Part shown: one piece after another, positions 20,800-32,559 of the stretch
Position numbering within the stretch: position 1 is the stretch's first letter
Layout of the letters: each line of letters opens with the position of its first letter
Origin: Schistocerca nitens
Taxonomy: Eukaryota > Arthropoda > Insecta > Orthoptera > Acrididae
Direction of reading: 5' to 3'
Length of the DNA stretch: 64,000 nucleotides
Assembly (NCBI RefSeq): GCF_023898315.1
Contig: NC_064621.1
Location: forward strand, 533,655,383 to 533,719,382
Made by a program: the position numbers and the translations under genes
Notes under the pieces: model-generated
Databases searched by the model: none
What the model saw: the letters and a program-made list of their open reading frames with translations, nothing else
Told to the model about the DNA's origin: nothing

Positions 20800-21910
20800 T
20801 CTGTAGTAGGCAAGTAGAAACTGACTCAGAGAACGCACAACGTTATCATACCTTTCCTTTTTCTTATAAACATGAGACTTGTGACGTTTGTATCGTGAAA
20901 GTTGCGGAACATGGGAAAATGTGGCGGAACAGCCATGAAACTCGTGTTGCGCGACTCTGTCGCTAGGTGTGTACGTGGTGGCCTTTTGTGGGTGCGTAAG
21001 TGGCAGTCGTAAAAGTTTCGTTTCTCGGTTTCTCGGAAAATAAGCTTTTGCGGCCTCCATACAGGAAGAGAAAATGTTCGCTTTTCAGTTATGTAGCGAT
21101 CAATTCAACTTTGAATCGACCGCGCGTGATGACCTTTAGGGGTGGTTTTCTCAAAAGCAAGGTGGTAGTGAGCCAAAATATGTTAGTGTTCTAGGATCCT
21201 TCAGTTTAGGTGGCAGGCCATGTCTGAGGTCTACCCCTTGTGATGATGCAGGTTTAATATTGTCTCCATTACAAAGGCGACACTATGTAGCGATTTCCTG
21301 TGGTTAAAAGAGTGTTGAGAAGGATTTCTGGTCACAAAAATTATGCAAGTCATGAGAGTGGCACAAAATTTTTGAGCAGCTTAGAAGGAGAAAAGCTTTA
21401 TGTCCACGACACGATATTCCTTCGGACATGGATGCATGTCTGGAGGAACACTACATCGTAATTCTGAATAACACAGGCTCTGTAATATCGTGTTTATCTG
21501 CTGACACCGGGCATGCGACTCTGAAGTAAAATGTCCCCCTCCTCCTCTCCCTGTATGGGAATATACATAATGGATGTACGAGTACAGGTTGTAAACACAT
21601 GGTTCACGGCATATGGAAGTTTGGGTCTGGTCATCGGTGTGCGCGCAGAGCCTCATGTTAGGTTGGAAATCCGTAGTTGTAGTCGTTCAGTTATACAGCT
21701 GACAGTTGTCCACATTCGCATCTGTGAATGCATTTCGTGTGTACCTTGTATCTATGTTAGAACTGATTTTCTGTAGCTTCTCACATAACATTAATCTTAG
21801 GATACACTGAGAAACAAAACACCAACACACCACACGAAACTCTTTCTTATATGGGACGTTCAAGAGTCCTGCCACCCCTCCACATTAGCATTGATACACA
21901 TAAACCTGCC
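20800..21910. other. Unassigned sequence
   Basis: Several short frames but no motif, SINE body or repeat that I can support. Confidence 0.5.
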
Positions 21911-21914
21911 ATCA

Positions 21915-22150
21915 CACTGAGCCCCGTCACCAATGGTGGTAGCATGGGGCAACACCTTCAACTCGTATTTGGAAGAGTGGCGGTTTAGATACCAGTCTCA
22001 TCATTCAAATTTAGGTTTTCCACGATTTCCTAAAACGCTTAAGGCAGATCTGGGGTTGTTCCTTTAAAAGCGACATGACCGATTCCCTTGTACTTGCTCC
22101 ACCAATTTGAACTTGTGCTCCGTTTCTAAAGACTTAGCGCAGCGGTTGCG
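21915..22150 (+). mobile_element. Worn tRNA-headed SINE ('ACCGAGCGAGG' family)
   Basis: ATTTAGGTTTTCCACGATTT and the following CTAAAACGCTTAAGGCAG match the family body. The head is diverged. Confidence 0.65.
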
Positions 22151-22159
22151 GATGATATT

Positions 22160-23025
22160 TAGAACATCTATCCGACCGTGTGTGTCAACCGTCTGCACTT
22201 ATTATTGGTCCAAATACCTTTAAAGATCGCTCTGCTTCAATTATCTCTTCGATATCTAATTCTAAAACATCGACTTGCGTTATAGCATGCAGTCCTTCAA
22301 CTCTTCGGTACAACAGCTTCTATCTTTCCTCGAGAAATTTAGCTCTACAGGTCTTATGATTAGCGGAAAAAGGATACAAACCAATCTGATACCATTAATA
22401 ACATTCTTTTAGCACCTCTTCTGAATTTTATACGATATAACTTCACTGTTTTTGGTTGGTAGGCTGTCCATAGATCCTACACCAAATGACAAAATCAGTA
22501 TAGGTTGCAACTGCTTTTGTATACACTCTGATTAATACGTAACTTTATAATATTTCCAAACACATTTCATCTGAACGAGAAGAGCATTTACAGCTAATAT
22601 TTTTCGCTAAGCCGTTTAAAGATTCTGTATCAAATACCTTCACTTCACAAATAGCATAGTATTGCGCATAAATTTTCAGTTCGCGCAGTTATTTTCAAAG
22701 ATATAACATACTTCGTTATAGTTTATTTCAGTCGAAGTATCACTGAAGCTTACAGTACAGGGAAAATGCTTCAATATAACAATGCAGTACTTTCATTACG
22801 TACAATTCAGTAAATAATTGCCAACACAGTTCTGTACTTTATCAATAACAGCTCTCCCACATCACTTCATTGCGTATCAGTCGTATGCTATTACATGTGA
22901 ATACCGATTACGTAATTGCTGTATTCCTGTCGAAGTACAAACATGAACTGATTTTAATAAAACATACATAACTTTTTCTCCTTGAATTAAAAGAACTCAA
23001 TTCATATTTTAATAATAGTCGCGGG
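22160..23025. other. Unassigned; possibly very decayed retroelement
   Basis: On the minus strand, 22640-22160 gives a weak impression of a reverse-transcriptase C-terminus (SVYKSSCNLY, FVIWCRIYG) with many stops. The evidence is too weak to name a family. Confidence 0.25.
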
Positions 23026-23079
23026 AGACTGCCGCAGTGGCTACGGCTTCTGCTCCCGGTGCTTAGCTGTCGGTTGCGT

Positions 23080-23440
23080 ATGAGCATTTGAATTGAAAAA
23101 TGGTCCACAGCCAGGACTTGAACCCAGGTCTCCTGCTAAGCAGACATGTGTGCTAATCACTATGCCAACATAGCACTGTGGCTACCACCTCTGCATGCAC
23201 TATCCCAGTCCAATGCCCTTCCTAAAACAGATTCAATAAATGCCTTCAGCCCGCTTACACCTTCTTAAATCATCAGTATTGTCGAGTCTCACCGATACTG
23301 GACCAGCACCCTAGCTTTATTTCCCCGTTACTTACAAAGTGGGTGTGCTATTTCAATATGGGAGAGCCTCGGCAATCCTGATGATTTAAGAAGGGGAAAT
23401 ATGAGCTGAAGGTCTGAATTGAAGGTAAAGTCGAGACTCG
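23080..23440. repeat. tRNA-like sequence plus imperfect inverted repeat
   Basis: 23095-23190 read in reverse resembles a tRNA (GATTAGCACACATGTCTGC and GGGTTCAAGTCCTGG). Downstream, CTTCTTAAATCATCAG (23271) pairs with CTGATGATTTAAGAAG (23379). It is similar in kind to the palindrome at 48085-48595. Confidence 0.55.
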
Positions 23441-23707
23441 TATGGCTCCATGAAAATGTAATTCTACAAGATTAATAACGACCATCTTCTCAGCTTGCAT
23501 CACCTCCGCCACGAATTCCATCGCCCTTGCGTCCACCTCTTTGTCACCATAAAACAAATAATACACAAACAATTACAGTATTTCGTAACAAACAGTGTCT
23601 TAATGCTTACATCTCGTACTATGTATCATAGTGCCCGTGTGTCAGCACTTAGTCGTCGACACAACTAACGAGACTGATTGGACAACATTTATGGTTAGAG
23701 CTTTGCT

Positions 23708-23905
23708 CAAATGGTTCAAATGGCTCTGAGCACTATGGGAACATCTGAGGTCATCAGTCCCCTAGAACTTACAACTACTTAAACCCAACTAACCTAAGGA
23801 CATCACACACATCTACGCCCGGGGCAAGATTCGAACCTGCGACCGTAGCAGTCGCGCGGTTCCGGACTGAAGCGCCTAAAACCGCTCGGCCACAACCGCC
23901 GGCCA
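23708..23905 (-). mobile_element. SINE, class-II tRNA head (GCCGGCC family)
   Basis: Full-length reverse copy. Flanks AGCTTTGCTC and AGCTTTACTC form the target duplication. Confidence 0.92.
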
Positions 23906-24029
23906 CAGCTTTACTCTTAGCGGTGCTAACGCGGTAAGTGGCTTGCGAAAGAATAGCACTATTAGTCAAGGAATACACTCACTTGCAGAATACCATTCAT
24001 TACTCTAGTAACCAAGCACAGCACTGTAT

Positions 24030-24705
24030 AAAAGTACGGCGTCTTACTAATGGGTCGAAACATTGTGAACATTGCCCATCGCACGACTGATGCCGCCTGG
24101 CGGCGTTGGACACACAAGACGTGGGAAGAAAAATACGTATGAGGAATAGAGGCGAATGCGGAACCATTCTAACGACAATATGGGCAGCAAATAGGGAATC
24201 GAAGTGACATAAGTGTCTTTACCAATGGGCAAATGTTATAGCCTGACGACTGAGAACTAGCATCTCGAAAACTGCGAAGCTGGTCCATTGTTCGCGTGCT
24301 GTTGTCATGAGCATCTATAGAAAGTGTTTGAAGGACGATGAAATCACGATTAAACGGCAAGGTGTTGGGATGTTCACGGTTTATCACAGAACGGCTGGGT
24401 TGGAGAATTATCCTTCTAGACGACACCTATGTGTTCCCATGTTGACCCAACGACCCCGTCATTTGTGATTGCTATGGGCACATCGGCATCGAGATTGGAC
24501 TGTTGATCAAGGGAAACTTGCCACTCTGGATAAGGTTAATGGGTGATGGATGTTGGAAATATGCACTGTGTGACGGATATAGGTCAGTAGGGGCCGTCTT
24601 GTACTATGGACGACCTTCATGTGACCTGAAGTAATAATCAAAGGCACCGTAACAGTTGTAGAAAACGTAAACATTGTTTCAGACCATCTGCATCTCTTCA
24701 AGGGT
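24030..24705 (+). pseudogene. Tc1-like transposase fragment, heavily decayed
   Basis: No long frame survives, but the segments HRHRDWTVDQGK (about 24487-24522) and VIIKGTVTVVENVNIVSDHL (24632-24690) resemble the middle of Tc1 transposases from locust-like genomes, upstream of the second aspartate. Similarity ends at about 24705, exactly where a LINE reverse transcriptase begins, so the Tc1 copy is truncated by that insertion or by a deletion. Neither TIR nor catalytic triad is complete. Confidence 0.5.
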
Positions 24706-25185
24706 CATGTCTATACCAGCAGATTGGAAAACAACATTAATTCACCAAATCCACAAAAATGGACATAAAATTGATCCCGACAACTATAGAGGAATTTCCT
24801 TCCTTCCAGTGATTTACCAAATTCTGTCAAAAATATTAAAAACATGCTGGAAACCCAAAAGGATCAGTAACTGGAACAGTACCAAGGAGGGTTCTGAAAA
24901 GGACGATCCTGTGTGGAAGAAATTTTAAATCCGAAATTTGTGACCAGGCATAGACGAATAAGAGCCGAAAGCATTTATATAATATTTGTAGGATTCAAAA
25001 ACCCATATGATTCGTTTGACAAGGAAACGCTATCGACACCTTAAAAGTGTTTGGAGCTGAATATAAATAAATCAGTGGCAAACATAAAAGACAACACTAA
25101 CGATTATAAAACGCGAAATTAAATTTTTAGGTTGAACCACTAAGGCTTTTGAGATCAAAACTAGGAGATGAAATGTTCCTACTGC
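24706..25185 (+). pseudogene. LINE reverse transcriptase, N-terminal part of RT
   Basis: The open frame from 24674 covers IPADWKTTLIHQIHK and NYRGISFLPVIYQILSKIL, the canonical entry to the RT fingers of endonuclease-type LINEs. After a frameshift, EQYQGGF and RSCVEEILNPKFVTRHRRIR follow, then FVGFKNPYDSFDKETL (normally FVDFxxAYDSxDRxxL), where the aspartate of the first catalytic block is glycine. Coding similarity stops near 25180 at a second, opposite LINE. A C-terminal piece of the same kind resumes at about 25745. This copy cannot be active. Confidence 0.72.
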
Positions 25186-25189
25186 TGTT

Positions 25190-25680
25190 CAGTAGCGTTA
25201 GTTAGTTAGTGAATTTCATGTTCCGTGGATAATTTGTACAATAAATCGTAATGATGTGGAACAAGTCAATTTATATTCACATCACAAATTATTTTATAAA
25301 TATACCTACATGCTGATTATTTAAAAGCTTACAGATGTTAGATAGTGATTCCTACCTATCATATTTTACACATTACAACAATAGCAATTCTTCTACGAAA
25401 TAGGTGTTGTCATGGAGAAATTTTTCAATTTGCTTTCAAATTTTACTTTGCTGTCTGTCAGACATTTTATGTCACTGGATGAGTCATCAAAAATTTTGGT
25501 TGTTGCACTGCGCACAGCTTTTTGTGCTAAATACAAACTTAATGTGGCATGTGAATGTTTTTTTTTTCTCTTGGTATTGTATAATGTACATCGTATTCTT
25601 GAATTGTTCAACTGTTGTTACTGCAGTGGATTGTTTACAACAAACTTCATGAGGGAATAAATATACAACGAAACAGCAGT
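25190..25680 (-). mobile_element. 5'-truncated LINE 3' end inserted in another LINE
   Basis: The minus-strand frame 25611-25393 contains AVRSATTKIFDDSSSDIKCL, which matches the C-terminus seen at 59400-59666 (KYASTKIFNALPSNIKCL). A 3' UTR with GATGTGGAACAAGTCAA follows, as in the 59 kb copy. The element lies between two parts of the plus-strand LINE. Confidence 0.68.
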
Positions 25681-25689
25681 CAAAATGTC

Positions 25690-26220
25690 TAACTGCTTAA
25701 ACAGATATCTACAAGGTGACCATGGGAGAGCACTGCCATTACACTACAATACCTTTCGTTAAACAATTGCGTGGAATAGAAAAGACGGAAAGGAAAATAA
25801 TAAGGAAAATCTTGGGACCAAAATATGACAATGGAAAATGGAAATTAAGAAGTAATAAAAAGTTTATGAAAGAAGAGAACCAGTGTTAGCCATAATGAGG
25901 AAGAGAAGAATTGTATTCTACGGACACATAGATAAAAAAAGAATAATAAAAAGAATTTCTACCTTTTCTTACAGAAACCCAAAAACTTTAGTGAAGGGGA
26001 TCCAAGAAGTTAAAGCAGATCTGATAAAAATGGAAATAATGGAAGAAGAAATAGGATAAAGAGAAAAGTTCAGCTCAAAAGTAAAGTTTCAAAGGCTTCC
26101 AGGAGAAAACAAAGAAAAATACAGGGGAAATATGGACAGAGGAAAGAAGGCAAAAACACAGGGAAATAATGAAAAATCACTCGAAAGAAATAAAGGAGAA
26201 ATGAAAACAGACACGTAAGT
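25690..26220 (+). pseudogene. LINE C-terminal region, decayed
   Basis: KQLRGIEKTERKIIRKILGP (about 25752-25811), then KKFMKEENQC and a strongly basic tail, resemble the post-RT C-terminal region of the LINE that starts at 24706 (typical form ERRVLRKILGP). The central RT catalytic part is absent, so a deletion accompanies the inserted LINE. Sequence is purine-rich on the plus strand. Confidence 0.55.
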
Positions 26221-26369
26221 TATTTCATGTGGTCATCAATAGGCCAGACCAATAATAGAAAACGGGTGGTTGATGCCTATGAATAGAAGTCGGGTGAAAA
26301 ATGGTAAACATGGCAGATTCGAGCACCACCTCGGTATTTAGAACACCGAATCTGTGGAGTGATCAGACA

Positions 26370-27060
26370 TCGTGAGGTGGCATTGGATGTGATGTTGACA
26401 GCGAGTCACTCCTTCGTGAGCCCTCAACACAGTACTTAAACGTTGAGGCATGGACTCTACGAGGTGCTGAATTCATTCTGGAGAGTACTGATTCACCTTT
26501 CTGAGTTACCCACAACTGTTCTTGTGTAGTTGGTGCTGGTTTCATTGAGCATACACGGGTATTTACAGCATCCCAAAAATACCCGACTCGGTTGAGATCG
26601 GGGGATATGAACGGACAATTCAGGGTTGCGTATTCGCGGGAGCGTTCGTCAAGCCACGTGCTCGTAATCAAAGATCGGTGAATAGGAGTACTATTCTGCT
26701 GAAGTAAGGCATCTCCATCAGGACACATTAATGCCAGAAAAGGCCACAAATGGTTGGTAAGAATGTCCACATATCGAGCTCCAGTCATAGGTCCTTTCAG
26801 GGGACAATTTGGCGTAATTGCGACCATATTACGTAGTTCAGAGCATACAGGACCCATTTCCTGCCTGGACACAACCCCTTTGACACACAGGTTCCATAGT
26901 CTCATGGTGCATACGCCACAGTTCGATACTATTAAAATTGAGTGACAGCAGATCTTGCTGTTCACAGCCACAGTTCTTGGTCCAATGAAATGTTCACGAG
27001 CTTGAGTTGACACGTTCCTTATCTGTTTCAAATACGTTGTTTTAAGTGGACTAAACAATT
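26370..27060 (-). pseudogene. Tc1 transposase fragment with substituted catalytic residues
   Basis: A 244-codon open minus-strand frame (27097-26363) covers the middle and C-terminus of a Tc1 transposase: GARYVDILTNHLWPFLALM, LLQQNSTPIH and FISPDLNRVGYFWDAV. The second catalytic aspartate, normally in QQDN, is asparagine, and the glutamate normally after SPDLNPI is glycine. Despite being open, the frame therefore encodes a dead enzyme. Upstream sequence and TIRs are not clear. Confidence 0.75.
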
Positions 27061-27099
27061 TAGAGTGAAGGAAAGGAAGGAGTATTCGACTGAGCAAGT

Positions 27100-28390
27100 A
27101 GCTGCACGCTTCGTTTGTTTAACTGAAATAATACACATTTTATCTTTTTTAGGTGAATACGTTACCATAGAAGCTAAGGGTATCCTACAACATCAGCAGC
27201 ACACGAAAATTAAATTATTATTGAATGTGCTGCTATTTTCATACATGTGGCACCTCGTTCGAGCTAAACACTCGATGATGTATTAAAAAGTCGAAACTAG
27301 CTGTGTTAACAAAGAGCAGGTCCAAATAAATACAGCCTAATTGAAAAATGCCGCCTTCATTTAGTAAATTTATGACTGTGACGATCGCTATTGAAGAAGA
27401 TAAGAAATCTAATTGATAGGTAACAAGTCAATTATTCGGCATAGCTTGCTAATATGCAAACTGCTATACCATTATCACATCTGATGGTAAATGCTTTCGT
27501 ATACGATCGAAGTTTATTGACAAAACATCCATCAACTATGTCTACAGGAATATAAGTGTGAATTTACTCATTCAGATGTTTTGTAGCGATTCCAGATCTC
27601 CAAAATATTGTCGCAGAATAGTCTTGCAACAGTAATCACTCGCACTTTTTTCCACGACGTGCGTAGTTCAGTTGGGTGTAATAAAACACTCTGACACATA
27701 AATTGCCGTGTATAAGATTTTTCAGTTCATTGATGCGATTAAACCTCGCAATCCCAAGGGGGGGGGGTGGGTGGGTTACTTTATGCCCACATTTTGAAAA
27801 TATTGTAATCTAGTTAGTTTTTTATATCGTAAAATTTTGAAAAAATATTTGTTTTAGTGAATTCTTCTACCATTTTACACGTTTTTTATGAACTTTTCAG
27901 TTAGACGTAAGCCACAAATTTAAGTCTTAGTAGTAAACGTCACCTTTTACCCAATGAATGTCGTATTCAATATTTCCAGGTTCAGGGCCTTACTTACACT
28001 TCAGCATCTCTTTAAAATTACGTCGAATCCAAAAGTCAACAACAATGAACGTAATTTGCATGTATTGAATTTTTGTAGTGGTGCTAATGTCGGTAGTACA
28101 CTTTATTGAAAGTGCAGTGATACTGCCACGAGTGTGCTAAGAGACATTGTCACGATCTGTACACTACTTACACAAAAGAACGTCTTCAAAATATGTTGTT
28201 AATATAACTCAACAACAATAAACGTTTTTTGTAATTTTTTTAGGTTGGCATGAAGTACTCCTCCCTTGGTAATGCGAGTTATGAAAAATGCGTCGGTATT
28301 GCTAGGGTTAAGGAAATAGAACTGTCTCGTAATTAAAAGGAATACGAAAGTACTGATAACCTGACTTCTTTGTGCAGACGAGGGTTGTTC
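27100..28390. other. Unassigned AT-rich sequence
   Basis: Contains a G-rich tract at 27759-27775 and no recognised gene or repeat. Confidence 0.5.
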
Positions 28391-28401
28391 GTCAATGGAT
28401 G

Positions 28402-28604
28402 GTTCAAATGGTTCAAATGGTTCTGAGCACTATGGGACTCAACTGCTGTGGTCATAAGTCCCCTAGAACTTAGAACTACTTAAACCTAACTAACCTAAGG
28501 ACATCACACACATCCATGCCCGAGGCAGGATTCGAACCTGCGACCGTAGCAGTCGCACGGTTCCGGACTGCGCGCCTAGAACCGCGAGACCACCGCGGCC
28601 GGCT
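28402..28604 (-). mobile_element. SINE, class-II tRNA head (GCCGGCC family)
   Basis: Full-length reverse copy. Perfect duplication GTCAATGGATG at 28391-28401 and 28605-28615. Confidence 0.95.
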
Positions 28605-28639
28605 GTCAATGGATGTAGGCGAGGTTTTCAACGGCGTGT

Positions 28640-28785
28640 TCGTGCAAATTTGTGGTGGTAAGTTGCTGTAGGACCGAACCGCTGAAGTCATCAGTCCCTC
28701 AGTCCCTAGGCTTACACACTACTTACTCTAACTTAAAGTAACTAAGGACAACACACACACCCATGCCGCGCGGCTACCCCTGCAA
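28640..28785 (-). mobile_element. Truncated SINE ('GGATTAGCCGAG' family)
   Basis: Reverse copy retaining GTCCCTAGGCTTACACACTA and ACCCATGCCGCGCGGCTACC. Most of the tRNA-like head is deleted. Confidence 0.75.
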
Positions 28786-28789
28786 ATCA

Positions 28790-29278
28790 ATTCGGACAGT
28801 CGATTTACACACAGTATTGGCGCTCGGAAAATCAATATTTGATCGTGTTAGAACAGTCGATTCATGCCCAATATGTAAACAGTACAGCAGAAAATGGTTT
28901 CCAAAATTCGGTTTCCGTCCTTCGGAAGTTGTGCGACATGTAAACATGGTGAATTTTTAAGTATCTGCTCGAGACGGGATTTTCCATTTGGAACATAGTA
29001 ATCTTTATTGGTGTAGTAACATCACCACTACATGTGGGCTAAATTGTAAAATTCAAAAGCCATTGCACTGATTTTAAAAGATCGTGGTCAACGTTGTTCT
29101 TGGAGAACTTATACGTCGTCATTTCTCATGCAAAACACTATCCTGAAGACTTACAATTAAATACACTTTCAGAAAAATTCATAAGGTCACTGTAAGTAAA
29201 ACAGACGCTGAAGAAACGTCCTGAGGACATTAGTGGTAAGACACTGGTACGTCTATAGATTGATAACATCACTGAAGC
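28790..29278. other. Unassigned sequence
   Basis: Nothing recognised up to the TA target of the Tc1 element at 29281. Confidence 0.5.
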
Positions 29279-29329
29279 TACACTGATCAGCCAAAACATT
29301 ATGACCAGCTACCCAAAAGCCGGTATATC

Positions 29330-30190
29330 CACCTTTGGCACGGATAACAGCGGCAACGCGTCGAAGCATGGAAGCAATGAGGCCTCGGTAGGTCGCTGGA
29401 TGGGAGCTGGCACCACTTCTGCACGCACAAGTCACCTAGTTGCCTTAAATTCCGGGGAGGGGGGCCATGAGCTTTGACGCCACGTTCAATCACATCCCAG
29501 ATGTGTTCGATCAGGTTCAGATCTGGCGAGTTGTGGGGCCAGCACATCAACTGGAATTCAGCAATGTGCTCCTCGAACCACTCCACCACTTGTCGTGCAT
29601 TCGAGGAGTGCTGTGGCGTCTTCAGCACTTGATGAAATCGAGGTGAAATCAAGGTAAAACCACGTCCAGTCGTCGTGGGGCTGGGTGGCTACCCCTCATT
29701 ACAGATGTCAGCTCGGCTCGTGACATGGCACATTATCTTGTTGAAAGATGCCACTGTCGTTTGGAAACACGATCGTCATGAAAGGTTGTACGTGGTCTGC
29801 AACAAGTGTACGATACTCCTCGGCCGTCATGTGCCCTGCACGAGCCCCACTGGACCCCCTCGATGCCAGAGTGAATGTTACCCAGCGCAAAATGGAGCCG
29901 CCGCCGGCTTGTCTCCTTCCCGCAGTGCAGGTGTCGAGGAGCTGGTTTCCTGGAAGGCGACAGATCGCGCCCTCCCATCGGCATGATGAAGAAGGTATCG
30001 GAGTTCATCTGATAATGCAGCACTCTGCCACTGCGCCAACGTCCAATTACGACTGTCAAGTGTCTCTTTCAGTCATCTTTCAGTCATAGTTGCCGATGTC
30101 GTGGTGTTAACACTGGCACATACATGTGTCGTCGACTTCAGAGGCTCATCGTTAGGAGTGTTCCGTGGACTGTGTGTTCAGACACACTTG
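29330..30190 (-). pseudogene. Tc1 transposase, C-terminal two thirds, frameshifted
   Basis: Minus-strand blocks in order are GHMTAEEYRTLVADHVQPFM and GIFQQDNVPCHEP (second aspartate, about 29720), a short scrambled patch, ARQVVEWFEEHIAEFQLM, and NSPDLNLIEHIWDVIERGVK (about 29475-29535), which keeps the aspartate and catalytic glutamate. The C-terminus ends near a cysteine- and arginine-rich frameshifted tail. The N-terminal part would lie beyond the SINE, between 30420 and 30800, but no clean frame survives there. Frame changes near 29660 and 29900 inactivate it. Confidence 0.75.
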
Positions 30191-30194
30191 TACT

Positions 30195-30413
30195 AGCCCG
30201 CATCTCGTGGTCGTGCGGTAGCGTTCTCGCTTCCCACGCCCGGGTTCCCGGGTTCGATTCCCGGCGGGGTCAGGGATTTTCTCTGCCTCGTGATGGCTGG
30301 GTGTTGTGTGCTGTCCTTAGGTTAGTTAGGTTTAAGTAGTTCTAAGTTCTAGGGGACTTATGACCACAGCAGTTGAGTCCCATAGTGCTCAGAGCCATTT
30401 GAACCATTTTTGA
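30195..30413 (+). mobile_element. tRNA-Gly-headed SINE inside the Tc1 element
   Basis: Full-length copy with perfect duplication ACACTTGTACT at 30184-30194 and 30414-30424. Confidence 0.95.
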
Positions 30414-30802
30414 ACACTTGTACTCTATCCGACATTAAAGTCTGATGTTAGTTCTGTCACAGTTCACTGCCTGTCCTGTTTTACCAGTCACCCCAGCCTA
30501 TGACGTCCAACATTTGTAACGAGGGGTGGCCGCCAAACCCCACAACGTTTGGACGTGGAAAGATCTTGGTTTTGGCACGTGTTGAAGACGCTCACCACGG
30601 TACTCCTCGAACACCAGACAAGTTGTGCAGTTTCTGATATGCTCGTGCCGAGCCTCTTGGCCATCGCAATCTGCCCTCGGTCAGACTCAGAGTGCGCGCC
30701 TACACATGGACAGTACGTTCACTGATACTACATGCACCGTGCGTGTCTCTTACCAGCAGTCATTCCTCGCCAGGTGGTGCTGCTATCGCATGGACGGGTT
30801 TA

Positions 30803-32123
30803 CGAGGTGCGGCTAGAAAAAAACCGGACTGATGCTGGAAAAAACATTTATTTACAATTATTTACAATTTCATGTTATCTCCTTCAATGTACTCTCCTCC
30901 TCGGTCTCTACACCGCTCCATACGAATTTTCCACTGTTCATAGCAATGCTGCAGATCATTTTCGGTAAGTCCATACATTACTTCCGTCGCTTTTTCTTTT
31001 ACTGCTTCAACAGTCTCAAATCTAGTTCCTTTCAAAGCTGACTTGACTTTAGGGAAAAGAAAAAAAGTCACAGGGGGCCAAATCAGGTGAGTAGGGTGGA
31101 TGATCTAAGATGGGAATGTTGTGTTTTGCCAAAAACGTCTTCACTGACAACGCACTGTGAGCTGGGGCATTGTCTTGGTGAAGGATCCATGACTGTTTTC
31201 TCCACAAATCGTTCCGTTTTCTCCGTACTCGCTCACGTAGGGTAGCCAGGACGCTAATGTAGTAATGCTGATTCACTGTTTGTCCCTCTGGTACCCAATA
31301 AATGTGCACAATCCCTTTGATGTCAAAAAAAACAATCATCATTCCCTTGAATTTCGATTTTGACATTCGTGCTTTTTTTTGTCGTGGAGAACCAGGAGTT
31401 TTCCAATGCATCGATTGGCGTTTAGTTTCGGGATCGTAAGTAAAAAACCACGATTCATCGCAAGTAATAACATTTTGTAAGAAGGTGGGATCACTTTCAA
31501 TGTTTTCCAGGATGTCAGAACAAATCATTCTTCGGCGTTCCTTCTGTTCAATTGTGAGACACTTTGGAACCAGTTTTGAACACACTTTGTTCATGTTGAA
31601 ACTTTCATGAAGAATCTGCCTAACACTTTCCTTGTCAACTCCTGTTAACTCAGACACTGCTCTGATTGTTAAACGGCGATCTTGTCCAACAAGTTTACCG
31701 ATTTTTTCAATGTTTGCATCAGTTTTTGCTGACAATGGTCTGCCAGTGCGAGTGTCATCACTGGTGTCTTCGCGGCCATCTTTAAATCGTTTAAACCACT
31801 CAAACACTTGTGTTCGCGATAAACAATCATCGCCGTACACTTGTTGTAACATTACAAACGTTTCACTTGCAGATTTTCCTAGTTTGAAACAAAATTTGAT
31901 GTTAACACGCTGTTCTTTCTGTACACTCAACATTTTCCGACGCACAGACAAAACGTCAACTACTTAAAACAGACGCCACGGGCAGACTGAGTGCAGGAGG
32001 CAGATGAAACTCGAGCAGTAGGCGGAGCGAGAGTCACGTGACAGGCCACGTGACTTTCAGCCTCATTGCATTCGTTTTAGTGTTTCACCAGTACTAGTCC
32101 GGTTTTTTTCTAGCCACACCTCG
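30803..32123 (-). mobile_element. Full-length mariner, 1321 bp, nested in Tc1
   Basis: Ends CGAGGTGCGGCTAGAAAAAA and the reverse complement of the right end (CGAGGTGTGGCTAGAAAAAA) match. TA flanks both sides (30801-30802 and 32124-32125). Confidence 0.93.
30862..31951 (-). pseudogene. Mariner transposase with a single frameshift
   Basis: ATG at 31951 (MSVRRKMLSVQKEQRVNIKF) opens 300 codons covering the N-terminal helix-turn-helix motifs, the WFKRFKDGR and GRPLSA linker, D1 in CDESWFFTYD, D2 in HQDNAPAH, and SPDLAPCDFF with the third aspartate. There are 34 residues between D2 and D3, the DD34D signature of mariner. Directly after CDFF a run of seven A on plus (31060-31066), where six are expected, shifts the frame. 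The last ~62 codons continue in the next frame to a stop at 30862. Total length would be typical for mariner. Everything else looks intact, so this is a recent or recently active copy; the extra base could also be an assembly error. Confidence 0.88.
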
Positions 32124-32171
32124 TATATCGATAGTCGACCAGTGGTCATAATGTTCTGACTGATCAGTGTA

Positions 32172-32555
32172 CATGCATGTAACTCTGTACAGTTTGCAGC
32201 TAACTGCCAAAGAAGAAAATTAATTATTTTAGCACCCTGAGAATTTAATCTCTGGAGGATCCTATGTGCGGTGAGATATCAAGCTGCGTTGTATTGTTGA
32301 AAGCTCGCCGTCCGCTTACAGCATTAAAACACTTCACGGGCATTACTGATCCGGCATCAGTGTTGAATTACGTTACATCACATTAACAAACTATTGTTTC
32401 ATAGACTCGGATGTAAAACATATCATGAAACAAGTGCACATAGTACACATATTAAAAAGGGCAGGAGTGAGAGGCATATGCAATTGGCCCTTCTACAGAT
32501 CCAAATGAATGGCCCTCGATGAAAAGCTAAAAAAAATTTAAAGTAATTTCACTTA
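32172..32555. other. Unassigned sequence
   Basis: Nothing recognised between the Tc1 TIR and the next Tc1 fragment. Confidence 0.5.
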
Positions 32556-32559
32556 CTCT

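Larger units (their letters stand above)
29281..32169 (-). mobile_element. Tc1-like element containing a SINE and a mariner
   Basis: Left TIR CACTGATCAGCCAAAACATT and right TIR (ATAATGTTCTGACTGATCAG on plus) are inverted copies. TA lies at 29279-29280 and 32170-32171. Without its two insertions the element would be about 1.35 kb, a normal Tc1 length. Confidence 0.9.
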
